From contig NZ_JBLXIK010000005.1 in the NCBI RefSeq assembly GCF_048269565.1, positions 153,384 through 217,383 on the forward strand: a stretch of DNA of 64,000 nucleotides. Direction: 5' to 3'. This stretch comes from Maricaulis sp048269565. GTDB lineage: Bacteria > Pseudomonadota > Alphaproteobacteria > Caulobacterales > Maricaulaceae. How positions within the stretch are numbered: the first letter of the stretch is position 1; each line of letters begins with the position of its first letter. The notes beneath the pieces were generated by a model that saw only the letters and a program-made list of their open reading frames with translations, did no database searches and was not told the DNA's origin. Positions 1-8,651 of the stretch are shown here, piece by piece. Both the position numbers and the translations under genes were made by a program.

Positions 1-1311
1 ATCGATGTCACCGACCGCAAGGGCGCGCAGGCGCGCGTCGTCGCGGCCGAGACCCGGCTGCGCGCGGCGCTGGAATCGATGACGGAATCCTTCGTGCTCT
101 GGGATTCCCGCCAGCGCCTGGTGCTGTGGAACCGAAAGTTCCGCGACCTGTTCAATTTCTCCGATGGCCGACTCAAGCCGGGCATGTCCTACAGCGCCGT
201 CGAACAGGCCGCAGCCCTCGCGATCAAGGCCGTGCATGGCGACACCGACGGCACCGAGGCCTATGATATCGAGCTCGCCGACGGGCGCTGGCTGCACTAT
301 TCCGAGCGCGCCACCGCCGATGGCGGCCTGGTCAGCGTCGGCGCCGACATCACCGCCCTCAAGCACCATGAGGCGGCGCTGACGGAGAATGAGGCCCAGC
401 TGCGCAAGACCGTCGATGACGTCAAGCGCAGCCAGGCGCGCATCGCCGACCTCGCCAAGAAATATGAGGAAGAGAAGATCCGGGCCGAGGAAGCCAACCG
501 CTCGAAGAGTGAATTCCTCGCCAATATGAGCCATGAATTGCGCACGCCGCTCAACGCCATCAATGGCTTCTCGGAAATCATGTTGCGCGAAATGTTCGGT
601 CCGATCGGCGACCAGCGCTATGTCGGCTATATGAAGGACATCCTCGGATCGGGGCAGCATCTGCTCGAATTGATCAATGACATCCTCGATATGTCGAAGA
701 TCGAGGCCGGCAAGATGCAGCTCCAGACCGAGCCGACCGATGCCGGCGACTTGGTCGACCAGTGCGTGCGCATCGTGCGCGGCCGTGCCGAGGAAAAGCA
801 ATTGCGCCTGCATGCCGATGTCTCGGACCTGCCGGAGATCGAGGTCGATCCGCGCGCCTTCAAACAGGTGATGATCAATCTGGTTTCCAACGCCGTGAAG
901 TTCACGCCCGAGGGCGGACGCGTCACCATTCGCGGCTTCATGTCGGGCCTGGGTGTCGCCTTCCAGGTCTCCGATACCGGCATCGGCATTGCCGCCGACG
1001 ACCTGCCACGACTGGGGCGGCCGTTTGAACAGATCGAGAGCCAGCACTCCAAGAGCCATCAGGGCTCAGGCCTCGGCCTGGCGCTGTCGAAATCACTGAT
1101 CGAGCTGCACGGCGGCTCGCTGTCGATCGATTCCCGCCTCGGCGAGGGTACGACGGTGAGCTTCGTGCTGCCGGTCAGCCAGAACCAGCCGCTCGAATCG
1201 ACGCCCGCCCCGGCACCGGACACGGGCCTCGATGATGCGGACGCCTACGGCGATTATGAGGATGAGTTCGTCGATCAGCCGCTGCAATCCCGGCTCACCG
1301 CCAACGAATAG
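1..1311 (+). CDS. pleC: PleC-like PAS sensor histidine kinase (5' end outside window)
   Basis: The reading frame is open from base 1, so the gene starts upstream; 436 C-terminal residues are present. They begin with the end of one PAS/coiled-coil unit (IDVTDRKGAQ), followed by a PAS-like segment (ALESMTESFVLWD), a coiled coil, a HisKA domain with the H-box FLANMSHELRTPLNAINGF and an HATPase_c domain (NLVSNAVKFTPEGG, DTGIGIAADD, GSGLGLALSK). The H-box surroundings (FGPIGDQRY, SGQHLLELINDILDMSKIEAGKM) resemble the PleC/DivJ class, which sets the DivK phosphorylation state in the CtrA pathway. A PleC-like kinase near glnE is also seen in other alphaproteobacteria. The tail is acidic. The kinase assignment is certain; PleC orthology is inferred from similarity and neighbourhood. 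Confidence 0.7.
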   Translation: MDVTDRKGAQARVVAAETRLRAALESMTESFVLWDSRQRLVLWNRKFRDLFNFSDGRLKPGMSYSAVEQAAALAIKAVHGDTDGTEAYDIELADGRWLHYSERATADGGLVSVGADITALKHHEAALTENEAQLRKTVDDVKRSQARIADLAKKYEEEKIRAEEANRSKSEFLANMSHELRTPLNAINGFSEIMLREMFGPIGDQRYVGYMKDILGSGQHLLELINDILDMSKIEAGKMQLQTEPTDAGDLVDQCVRIVRGRAEEKQLRLHADVSDLPEIEVDPRAFKQVMINLVSNAVKFTPEGGRVTIRGFMSGLGVAFQVSDTGIGIAADDLPRLGRPFEQIESQHSKSHQGSGLGLALSKSLIELHGGSLSIDSRLGEGTTVSFVLPVSQNQPLESTPAPAPDTGLDDADAYGDYEDEFVDQPLQSRLTANE

Positions 1312-1320
1312 CGAGCCCGG

Positions 1321-1869
1321 CTAGTCCCGGTCCCCGGGACCGCGGGGCGGGCCATCCCGCCGCGGCCCGTCCCGGCGGCGGCGTTCGCGGATGGACGAGC
1401 GGCGCCCGGCTTCCAGCGCGGCAGCACGCACCTCCGGGTCGAGCCCGGCTATAACCTCGATCAGCGACGCCTCCATCCCGGCTTCAAAGCCCAGTCGGAT
1501 TTCGCGGACTCGTTCCAATGCGGCCTGCGCGGCCTCCGGATCAAAGGGATTGGCGGCGAGCACCTCATCGGCCTCGCGACGTGCCTCCCGGGCCTCACGG
1601 CCCAGCTCACGCATCGTCTCCATATTCTCGCGCAGGCGCCGGCCGGCCACCTCACGTTCAGCCTCCGGCAGGGCCTCCAGGAATCCGCGCACATTGAAGC
1701 CATTGGACATGGGCCCCTCATGCGGCGGCGGCCCGTCAGGGCCAGCCCCACCGGGTCCGGCGCGCCAGGACGGTCCGTCAGCGCTGCGATGGACGACAAA
1801 GCCGATCAGCGCGCCATTGAGCAGTACAGAGACCAGCAGGGCGGCAATCCAGGGTGTGGGCGATCTCAT
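1321..1869 (-). CDS. Membrane-anchored Spy/CpxP-like periplasmic metal-sensor protein
   Basis: This 182-aa protein has one N-terminal membrane segment (about residues 8-27), a Gly/Pro-rich linker, and then a helical, charged region with repeated LREN, REAREARREADEVL and ALERVREIRLGFE patterns. That layout fits the heavy-metal-resistance/CpxP-like family (periplasmic heavy-metal sensor), where a helical hairpin in the periplasm binds metal or misfolded protein. It is the last gene of a four-gene run and its start overlaps the preceding gene by 4 bp (ATGA). It probably acts with the upstream ECF sigma factor, but the ligand is unknown. Confidence 0.6.
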   Translation of the reverse strand: MRSPTPWIAALLVSVLLNGALIGFVVHRSADGPSWRAGPGGAGPDGPPPHEGPMSNGFNVRGFLEALPEAEREVAGRRLRENMETMRELGREAREARREADEVLAANPFDPEAAQAALERVREIRLGFEAGMEASLIEVIAGLDPEVRAAALEAGRRSSIRERRRRDGPRRDGPPRGPGDRD

Positions 1870-2270
1870 GCGTCTCCTCCCAGCCAGTCAACCCAGTCCT
1901 CATCCAGACCGTTGAAGGCATCGGCATAATAGGTTTCGACCTCGTCAGCCGGTGAAATCAGGGCGCCGCTCGAGAAGCCGAGCATGACACCGATCACCAG
2001 CGCCGCAGCCGCCGCCATGGCGGGAGCGTGCCAGTTCCACACTGCCGGTTCGGGCAGGCTGCGCAGGATGCGGCGCTCAAGCAGGTCGCTGGCGCGGCCG
2101 TCACCACTGCCGAGCATCGCATCAAGTTCCGCCTCGGCTTCCAGCTCCGCCAGGACATCGCTCCGGTGCCGCGCCGCAAAGGCTTCCGCCTGCGCGCGCT
2201 CGGCCACAGGCCAGCGTTCCGGGTTGGCGCCATAGGCGCTCAGGATCTGGTAAAATCTCTCTTCAGTCAT
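1866..2270 (-). CDS. Small single-pass membrane protein, putative anti-sigma partner
   Basis: The 134-aa product has a soluble N-terminus (MTEERFYQILSAYGANPERWP, with many Ala/Glu helices), one membrane segment around residues 80-105 (AMAAAAALVIGVMLGFSSG) and a short acidic C-terminus. It overlaps the sigma factor gene by 4 bp on its 5' side and the Spy-like gene by 4 bp on its 3' side, so all three are probably translationally coupled. A one-pass protein directly behind an ECF sigma factor is usually its anti-sigma factor. No zinc-binding HxxxCxxC motif is visible, so the role is inferred from context. Confidence 0.5.
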   Translation of the reverse strand: MTEERFYQILSAYGANPERWPVAERAQAEAFAARHRSDVLAELEAEAELDAMLGSGDGRASDLLERRILRSLPEPAVWNWHAPAMAAAAALVIGVMLGFSSGALISPADEVETYYADAFNGLDEDWVDWLGGDA

Positions 2271-2932
2271 GGCTCTACACCTGTCTGCGATGGTTCGGGC
2301 TGACGATAGCCTGACATCAATTCCGTGGCCTCTCCGATCAGGATGGATCGCAGATTCCGCCGCCCTCGCGCCAGAAGGGACTCAAGGGCCTCGACGCTGA
2401 CCGACATTATCTCTGCCGCATCGATATTGCTCATTTCCTGGAAATGCACGAGTTCCATCGCCAGCTTTTGCCGCTCGGGCAATTGCACCATGGCTTCGGC
2501 AATCCGGTCCTGGGTCTCCGACCGCACGATGGTCGCTTCCTGGTCGAGCGCCGGATCACGGCGCTCCGGCAGGGTTTCCGGCAAGACCTCGCGATGCTTG
2601 CGCCGGCGGTCGTGACAGAGATTGATCGCGATCCGGCTCATCCAGGTCGAGACCTGAGCCCGGCCCGCCTCCCAGCGCGGCGCCGCCTTCCAGACACGAA
2701 TGAACGTCTCCTGGGCGATATCTTCCGCCGCAACCGGGTCATTGAGCATGCGATTGGCAAGCCCGATGATGCGCGGCAATCGCCGCTGCATCAAAAGGCT
2801 GGCGGCAGCGCGGTCACCATCGGCAATCCGCGCCATGAGGGCTTCGTCGCTCTCTCCACCTGTCATGTGCTTCGCCATGTTGCGGGTACGGAAAGGCATC
2901 CTGTCATTGCTGACCTGGACTTCACTTGCCAT
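2267..2932 (-). CDS. ECF-type RNA polymerase sigma factor
   Basis: The protein has sigma region 2 (RMLNDPVAAEDIAQETFIRVWKAA is the core; ARWEAGRAQVSTWMSRIA follows) and region 4 with an HTH (LPERQKLAMELVHFQEMSN, then a recognition helix ending in ARGRRNLR). It should direct core polymerase to a small stress regulon. Several in-frame ATGs exist. The longest (2989) overlaps the preceding gene, 2932 (MASEVQ) follows a purine-rich stretch, and 2878 (MAKHMTGG) gives the usual family length. I chose 2932, but 2878 is also plausible. It is coupled by overlap to the membrane protein behind it. Confidence 0.8.
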   Translation of the reverse strand: MASEVQVSNDRMPFRTRNMAKHMTGGESDEALMARIADGDRAAASLLMQRRLPRIIGLANRMLNDPVAAEDIAQETFIRVWKAAPRWEAGRAQVSTWMSRIAINLCHDRRRKHREVLPETLPERRDPALDQEATIVRSETQDRIAEAMVQLPERQKLAMELVHFQEMSNIDAAEIMSVSVEALESLLARGRRNLRSILIGEATELMSGYRQPEPSQTGVEP

Positions 2933-2960
2933 TCCGCACCCGTCAAACATGGCAAAGTCA

Positions 2961-3539
2961 CTAGTTGCGCCACCAGCGACGGCGATCATGACGCTCGTCG
3001 GCAGCCGCGTCCAGTTCCTCCGGCGTGATCACGCCATTGCTGTCGGCATCAAGCCGCGCAAAGCCGCGATGTTCCACGGCCAGGAACTCGGCACGGGAGA
3101 CGCGATTATCGCCATCGGTGTCGGCATCGCGCGGACCGCGCTCACCGCGTCCACCGCGGTCACCACGTTCACCACGCTCGCCACCGCGGCCCATGCGCCG
3201 GCGGCCTTCGCCATCGGGACTGTCACCGTCGTCAGCGCGCGCTTCGCGCATGTCACGCATGCGCTGGCGGATCGGGGATTGATCGGCCTCGTCGAGATAG
3301 CCATCGCCATTGCGATCCATCCACTCGAACATTTCGGCCTGCAGCGCATCGACTTCAGCCTGGGTGATCGAATTGTCACCATTGGCATCGGCCAGACGCA
3401 GCATCATGGCGCCGCGTTCGGCACCGCCGCCATGGCGGCCTGGACCATCATGACCACGACCGGGTTGTGCCTGGGCTGCCGTACCGGCCATGACAATGGC
3501 GGTTCCGGCCAGCAGCATTGTGAGCATAGATTTCTTCAT
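2961..3539 (-). CDS. Secreted EF-hand calcium-binding protein
   Basis: The 192-aa product has a signal peptide (KSMLTMLLAGTAIVMAGTAAQAQ) and four EF-hand-like loops: DANGDNSITQAE, DRNGDGYLDEAD, DTDGDNRVSRAE and DADSNGVITPEE. The middle is a low-complexity Gly/Arg/Asp stretch (repeated RGER/RGDRGG). It should bind Ca2+ in the periplasm. The start has a good AGGA ribosome site 8 nt upstream. It heads the run of ECF sigma, membrane protein and Spy-like genes, so it could belong to an envelope or cation-stress operon. Confidence 0.8.
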   Translation of the reverse strand: MKKSMLTMLLAGTAIVMAGTAAQAQPGRGHDGPGRHGGGAERGAMMLRLADANGDNSITQAEVDALQAEMFEWMDRNGDGYLDEADQSPIRQRMRDMREARADDGDSPDGEGRRRMGRGGERGERGDRGGRGERGPRDADTDGDNRVSRAEFLAVEHRGFARLDADSNGVITPEELDAAADERHDRRRWWRN

Positions 3540-3610
3540 CGGAATTATCCTGTTTCAATGTCCTCGCTGTCCCTTCAACGCGCGGCCAATACAATTCCGT
3601 CGCCACCCTG

Positions 3611-6481
3611 TCAGTTTTTCTCCAGATACCGCGCAAACAACGCCCGCACCCTGTTGCAGCGCGCGTCGAGATCGGCGCGCAGACCGTCGAGGTCCGGCGC
3701 GCCGGCCATCGCCACAAGGCTGCGCGTGAAACCGGCGCTGGCACCGGCCGGATCGAATCCTGTCCCGTGCGCGGCACGCAGCAATTGCGCGATACCGAGA
3801 TAGAGGTGGAGGCACTCATTGAGGAAGGCCGCATCCCGGCCCGCAATCAGCCCGGCCTGCGCCAGCGCCACCAGGGCCGGATTGGTGGAATTGCGAACCA
3901 TATAGCCGTCCGGCGCCGCCAGCAGCTGCAGCGTCTGGACGATGAATTCAATGTCCTGCAGTCCGCCGACCCGGCTCTTGATATCCCACTCGCCCTGCGC
4001 AGGCCGTGCGGCCTCGAGCCGTTCGCGCATTTCGCGCGCATCCGCCAGCAGCGCGTCGCGTGGCCGTACACGGGTCAGCGCCATCTCGATCGCGCGCGCG
4101 ACCTCGGCCTCAACTTCGGCGTTACCGGCCACCACCCGCGCCCGGGTCAGCGCCATCAGCTCCCAGGTCCAGGCTTCCTCGAGATAATACTGCCCGAAGC
4201 GCGCCAGCCGCACGGCGACCGGGCCTGCCTTGCCCGAGGGGCGCAATTGCATGTCGACCTCGTAGAGCTCGCCCTCCTCGGTCGGGGCCGACAGGGCGCT
4301 GATCAGGCGCTGGGCAAAGCGCGAGAACCAGGTCTGGGCCAGCTCGCCGCCATCATAGATGATCATGATGTCGAGATCGGAATCGGCCGCCAGCTCGCGC
4401 CCGCCCAGCTTGCCCATTCCAAGCACGACATAGCGCCCCGGCATTTCGCCCGAGCGCCGCACCGTCTCGCGTTCCGCGGCGCGGGCCATGAATTCCACCG
4501 CCGCATCGGCCACCGCGGAATAGGCTGCGCCGGCGGTCTGGGCGTCGGCGGTGCCGCGCACGATCTGGGTGCCGATGCGGAAGCGCTCCTCACGCACCAG
4601 CCGCCGCGCCGCATTGAGCGCCGCCTCATAGGTCTCGCAAGCCGTGATCTCGCTGCCGAGCCGGTTGCGGAAATCATCCGGCGGGTCCTGGGCCAGCGGT
4701 ACCGAGAAACGGTTGTCCAGCATCACATCGAGCATGTTGGGCCGGCGCGCGAGATCGGCGGCCATACGCGGCGCCAGGGTCAGGATCGAGATCAGGTCAG
4801 CCGCCAGCCCCGGCTCATTGACCAGCAGCGAGAGCGGCTGCACCCCCATCGGCAGATTCTCGAAAAAGGCGGCGAAACGGATGAAGGCGGCATCGGGCTC
4901 GCCGGTTGCCGCCATGATATCCACCAGGCGCGGCGCGATCTGCGCCAGCAGGGTCCGGGCGCGTGGAGAGCGGGCCGCGCGCACCTTGCCGCCCGCCCAG
5001 CCATTGAGCCGTTTCCACACCTGCGACGCCTGCTGGAAACCGAGCCTGTGCAGTGTCGCCAGGGTGTCGGGCGTGGGTTCGACACCGGTGAGGATCAGGG
5101 TGCCCGCTTCCGATGAGAGCGAGGCATCATCCTCGAACTGGTCGGAGAAATGGCCGTGAACCCGGCGCAGCAGCGCCTCGACCGCAGCATCGAACGCCGC
5201 CAGATCGCCATAGCCGGCCATCGCCGCGACGGCGCGGCGGTCCTCATCGCGCAGCGGCAGGGTCTGGCTGGCCTCGTCCTGGCGCATCTGGATCCGGTGT
5301 TCCCAGGCGCGCAGGCTGCGATAATCCTCGCTGAGCGATTGCAGCGTGGCCGCATCGACGACGCCGCGCGCCTCCAGCGCCGCCAGCGCCTTCAGGGTTG
5401 GCGAGACCCGCACACTGGGGTCACGGCCGCCAAACACCAATTGCGGCACCTGGGCGAAGAATTCGATCTCGCGAATACCGCCGCGGCCAAGCTTGAGGTC
5501 ATGGCCGGCCGGCTGGATCTCGCCGCGACGCCCGACCGTCTGGATCTGGCGCGCCAGGCCGCGGATATCCTCGATCGCCGCAAAATCCAGCGCCCGGCGC
5601 CAGATGAAGGGCTGCATCTGCCCGAGATAATCCTGCGCCGCAGCCGCATCGCCGGCGCAATAGCGCGCCTTGATCCAGGCGGCGCGCTCCCAGGTCTGGC
5701 CGAAGGATTCGTAATAATTCAGCGCCGCATCGGTCGAGAGCACCAGCGGGGTCGCGCCCGGATCAGGCCGCAGGCGCAGATCGGTGCGGAAGACATAGCC
5801 GTCGGCGGTGACCTCCTGCAGCGACCGCACGATTGCCTGCATCAGGCGTGGCAGGCGCTTGCGCGGCTCCTCCTCTGCCGGCATCGCCAGCCGCTCGGGA
5901 TCGAACAGGGCCACCAGATCGATATCGGACGAGTAATTGAGCTCGCCGGTGCCCATCTTGCCCAGCGCGAAGACGAACAGGCCCGGCAGCGGATTGGCGG
6001 CATCGGTGACCGGCAGGAGCCGCCCCGCCTCTGCGGCAAAGCGGACATGGGCGAGCAGGGCCGCCTGCACGGCCGCCCCGGCGAACGCCGTCACCGCGCC
6101 GGTGACCTGCGCCACGTCCCAGCGTCCCGCCAAGTCGGCCAGTGCGACCAGCAGATGCATATCCGCCTTGGCCTGGCGCAGACCGGCATCAAGGCTGGCG
6201 ATATCGGCCGCCTCTGCCCCGATGGCCCGCGCCGCGGCAATCACCGCCTCGAGCCGTTCGTCAGCGCTGTCTCGGACACAGAGCGCCAGCCCTTCGGGCC
6301 GCCGCTGGGCCAGGCGTCCGAGATAGGGCGCGGCGGCGAAAACGCTGTCGAGAAAGGGGCGCACCGCGGCGATCGCGGTCTGTACGTCCTGTGGCAGGCC
6401 GGCGAACAGGTGTTCACATTGCCCGGCCATTGACCCGGGCAAGGCAGGCAGATCAGGCGTGAGCAGGGCAAGGTCGGACAT
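3611..6481 (-). CDS. glnE: Bifunctional glutamine synthetase adenylyltransferase/deadenylylase
   Basis: At 956 aa this is full length. Two nucleotidyltransferase cores are visible: GKMGTGELNYSSDIDLVALFD in the N-terminal (adenylyl-removing) half and GKLGGRELAADSDLDIMII in the C-terminal (adenylylating) half, each with its SDxD metal-binding pair. Helical PII-sensing and linker regions follow each core. GlnE adds or removes AMP on glutamine synthetase according to nitrogen status, signalled by PII and glutamine. It lies 39 bp behind a histidine kinase gene on the same strand, so it may receive readthrough from the degP/two-component operon. Confidence 0.97.
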   Translation of the reverse strand: MSDLALLTPDLPALPGSMAGQCEHLFAGLPQDVQTAIAAVRPFLDSVFAAAPYLGRLAQRRPEGLALCVRDSADERLEAVIAAARAIGAEAADIASLDAGLRQAKADMHLLVALADLAGRWDVAQVTGAVTAFAGAAVQAALLAHVRFAAEAGRLLPVTDAANPLPGLFVFALGKMGTGELNYSSDIDLVALFDPERLAMPAEEEPRKRLPRLMQAIVRSLQEVTADGYVFRTDLRLRPDPGATPLVLSTDAALNYYESFGQTWERAAWIKARYCAGDAAAAQDYLGQMQPFIWRRALDFAAIEDIRGLARQIQTVGRRGEIQPAGHDLKLGRGGIREIEFFAQVPQLVFGGRDPSVRVSPTLKALAALEARGVVDAATLQSLSEDYRSLRAWEHRIQMRQDEASQTLPLRDEDRRAVAAMAGYGDLAAFDAAVEALLRRVHGHFSDQFEDDASLSSEAGTLILTGVEPTPDTLATLHRLGFQQASQVWKRLNGWAGGKVRAARSPRARTLLAQIAPRLVDIMAATGEPDAAFIRFAAFFENLPMGVQPLSLLVNEPGLAADLISILTLAPRMAADLARRPNMLDVMLDNRFSVPLAQDPPDDFRNRLGSEITACETYEAALNAARRLVREERFRIGTQIVRGTADAQTAGAAYSAVADAAVEFMARAAERETVRRSGEMPGRYVVLGMGKLGGRELAADSDLDIMIIYDGGELAQTWFSRFAQRLISALSAPTEEGELYEVDMQLRPSGKAGPVAVRLARFGQYYLEEAWTWELMALTRARVVAGNAEVEAEVARAIEMALTRVRPRDALLADAREMRERLEAARPAQGEWDIKSRVGGLQDIEFIVQTLQLLAAPDGYMVRNSTNPALVALAQAGLIAGRDAAFLNECLHLYLGIAQLLRAAHGTGFDPAGASAGFTRSLVAMAGAPDLDGLRADLDARCNRVRALFARYLEKN

Positions 6482-6520
6482 GGGCTCAAACTGGCGTGAT
6501 TGCCCGGTCGGGGAAAGCCC

Positions 6521-7957
6521 CTAGGACTTGATGTCTTTGGCCGCGGCAGGAAAGCTGAGCGAAGCGCGCAGGCCCGGCCCGTGCTCGCCCTCGACCACGC
6601 CGGGGCCTTCTTCAATCCGGAATATCCCGTTGTGGATATCGCTGATCGCCTGCACCAGCGACAGGCCGAGGCCGGACCCGGGCAGGGTACGCGAATTGTC
6701 CAGCCGGACGAAGCGCTGCACCACGCGCTCGCGATCGGCTTCCGGCACACCCGGACCGGTATCGGTGACGGACAATTCAATCATGCCATCAGCCGTCTGC
6801 CGCAAGCGCAATGTCACGGCACCGCCGGACGGCGTATATTTGACGGCATTGTCGAGCAGATTGGCCAGCGCCTGTGACAACAGCCCGCGATCGCCGAGCA
6901 TGGTGAGGCCCTGCTGCACCTCGCTGTCAAAGGAGAGGCCCTCGTCCTCGCAGACCGGCTGGTAAAGCTCGGCCAGATCGGTGGCGATATCGGCCGGATC
7001 CAGGCGCACCAGGGCGCTGCGGCTCTCGCCGGCCTCCAGCCGCGACAGGGAGAGAATGGCGTTGAAAATGCCGAGCAATTCATCGGTGTCGGCGACGGCG
7101 CGCTCGAGTGCCTGCTCGCGCGCCTCGATATCGCCATCCTCGCGCAGGGCCTCGTCGAGCCGGTTGCGCATGCGCGTCAGCGGTGTGCGCAGGTCATGGG
7201 CGATGCTGTCGCCGGTATGACGCATGCGATGCATCAGCGCCTCGACCCGGTCGAGCATGGCATTGAAATTTTCGGACAATTCGTCGAGCTCGTCGCCGGT
7301 GAAATTGCGCGGTGCCCGGCGTTTGAGGTCGCCGGCCTTGACGCTGCGCGCGACCGCATTGATTCCGTCCAGACGGCGCACGAAGCGGCGGCTGACGAAT
7401 ATTCCCGCCGCCACACCCAGCGCCAGCGCCAGGGCCGATGCAGCCAGAATGGTGTTGAGCATCCGCCCGACCAGGCGGTTCTCGTCGTCGACATCGAGGC
7501 CGACAAACAGGCGATAGCCGCTGGGCAGTTCGAGGATCTGGCCGCGGCCGGCGCGGTCATCCTTGTCGGTCTCTTCGGTCCCGCCGGCGGGCGGACGCCG
7601 ATAGGTGAAACGCACCCGCCCCTCATCATCGGGCTGGACATCAGGCAGGCCGGACAGATTGCCCGACAGGGCCCGCCCGGACGGGTGAACCAGCAGATAG
7701 AGATAGTCGGCACCGCCGCCGACGGTGCGCTGCAGGATATAGCGGTTGATGTCGCGGATACCGCCGACCTGGAAACGCTCCTCAAGGACGGCGACCTCAT
7801 CCTGGATCGATTCATCGGCGCGACGCATCATCATCCCCGCCGACGCCACATAGACGAAAGCGAGGATGACGAAGCTGGAGAGGGCGAACAGGCCGGCCGA
7901 CAGGAGGGTTTGCCGGAAGGCCGTCGTTCTCAGAAAGGCGGCGCCGCGATTGCTCAC
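6521..7957 (-). CDS. Two-transmembrane sensor histidine kinase (HAMP-HisKA-HATPase)
   Basis: The 478-aa protein has a membrane segment near residues 17-40, a periplasmic sensor domain of about 125 residues, a second membrane segment (TILAASALALALGVAAGIF), HAMP, HisKA with HDLRTPLTRMRNRL and HATPase_c (NLLDNAVKYTPSGG, DTGPGVPEAD, GSGLGLSLVQAI). It starts 6 bp after the stop of an OmpR-type regulator gene, its cognate partner. The degP gene first in the operon suggests sensing of envelope protein damage, similar in logic to Cpx, although the sensor domain itself is not recognisable. Confidence 0.92.
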   Translation of the reverse strand: MSNRGAAFLRTTAFRQTLLSAGLFALSSFVILAFVYVASAGMMMRRADESIQDEVAVLEERFQVGGIRDINRYILQRTVGGGADYLYLLVHPSGRALSGNLSGLPDVQPDDEGRVRFTYRRPPAGGTEETDKDDRAGRGQILELPSGYRLFVGLDVDDENRLVGRMLNTILAASALALALGVAAGIFVSRRFVRRLDGINAVARSVKAGDLKRRAPRNFTGDELDELSENFNAMLDRVEALMHRMRHTGDSIAHDLRTPLTRMRNRLDEALREDGDIEAREQALERAVADTDELLGIFNAILSLSRLEAGESRSALVRLDPADIATDLAELYQPVCEDEGLSFDSEVQQGLTMLGDRGLLSQALANLLDNAVKYTPSGGAVTLRLRQTADGMIELSVTDTGPGVPEADRERVVQRFVRLDNSRTLPGSGLGLSLVQAISDIHNGIFRIEEGPGVVEGEHGPGLRASLSFPAAAKDIKS

Positions 7958-7963
7958 GACCGA

Positions 7964-8635
7964 TCAGGCCTGCAGGCGGTAGCCGGCCCCGCGCACCGTG
8001 TGCAGCAGCGCACGCGGGAAGGGCTTGTCGATCTTGGAGCGCAGGCGCGAGATATGGACATCGATCACATTGGTCTGGGGGTCAAAATGATAGTCCCACA
8101 CCTTTTCCAGCAACATGGTCCGTGTCACCACCTGGCCGGAATGCTTCATCAGGAATTCCAGCAGGCGGAATTCGCGCGGCTGCAGCAGGATTTCCTCCTC
8201 GCCGCGCACAACCTTGCGGGCGAGCAGGTCCATCTCCAGATCGCCGACCACCAGCCGGGTCTTGACGGCGTCAGGGTCACGGCGCCGGGCCAGGGCCTCG
8301 ACGCGGGCGAGCAGTTCGGCGAAGGCGTAGGGCTTGACGAGATAATCATCACCGCCAGCCTTCAGCCCCTCGACGCGATCATCGACCTCGCCAAGGGCCG
8401 AGAGGATCAGCACCGGCGTGCGGACATTGTCGGCCCGCAACGCCGCCACCATGGTCAGACCGTCCATGCGCGGCATCATCCGGTCGACGACGAGCACGTC
8501 ATATTCGGCGGCGCGGGCCATTTCCAGGCCCTCTTCCCCGTCGGGGGCGTGGTCGGCGACATGGCCGGATTCGCGCAGGCCCTTCCGGATATAGTTGGCC
8601 GCCTCGCGGTCGTCTTCAACGATCAGAATGCGCAT
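7964..8635 (-). CDS. OmpR/PhoB-family response regulator
   Basis: The 223-aa product has a receiver domain (MRILIVEDDREAANYIRKG; phosphoacceptor Asp in DVLVVDRMMPRMDGL; Lys in YLVKPYAF) and a winged-helix output domain (LLQPREFRLLEFLMKHSGQV, NVIDVHISRLRSKID, VRGAGYRL). An upstream in-frame extension is open for 70 more codons, but the start at 8635 is preceded by an AAGGA-like site and matches the family N-terminus exactly. It sits between degP (16 bp gap) and the histidine kinase (6 bp gap). The 11-bp direct repeat in front of degP is a likely binding site for it. Confidence 0.95.
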   Translation of the reverse strand: MRILIVEDDREAANYIRKGLRESGHVADHAPDGEEGLEMARAAEYDVLVVDRMMPRMDGLTMVAALRADNVRTPVLILSALGEVDDRVEGLKAGGDDYLVKPYAFAELLARVEALARRRDPDAVKTRLVVGDLEMDLLARKVVRGEEEILLQPREFRLLEFLMKHSGQVVTRTMLLEKVWDYHFDPQTNVIDVHISRLRSKIDKPFPRALLHTVRGAGYRLQA

Positions 8636-8651
8636 GGCTGTGTCCTTCAGG

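Noticed and set aside
3767..6433. Long plus-strand frames (449 and 427 codons) opposite glnE
   Set aside because: They are shadows of glnE with low-complexity products and no ribosome sites.
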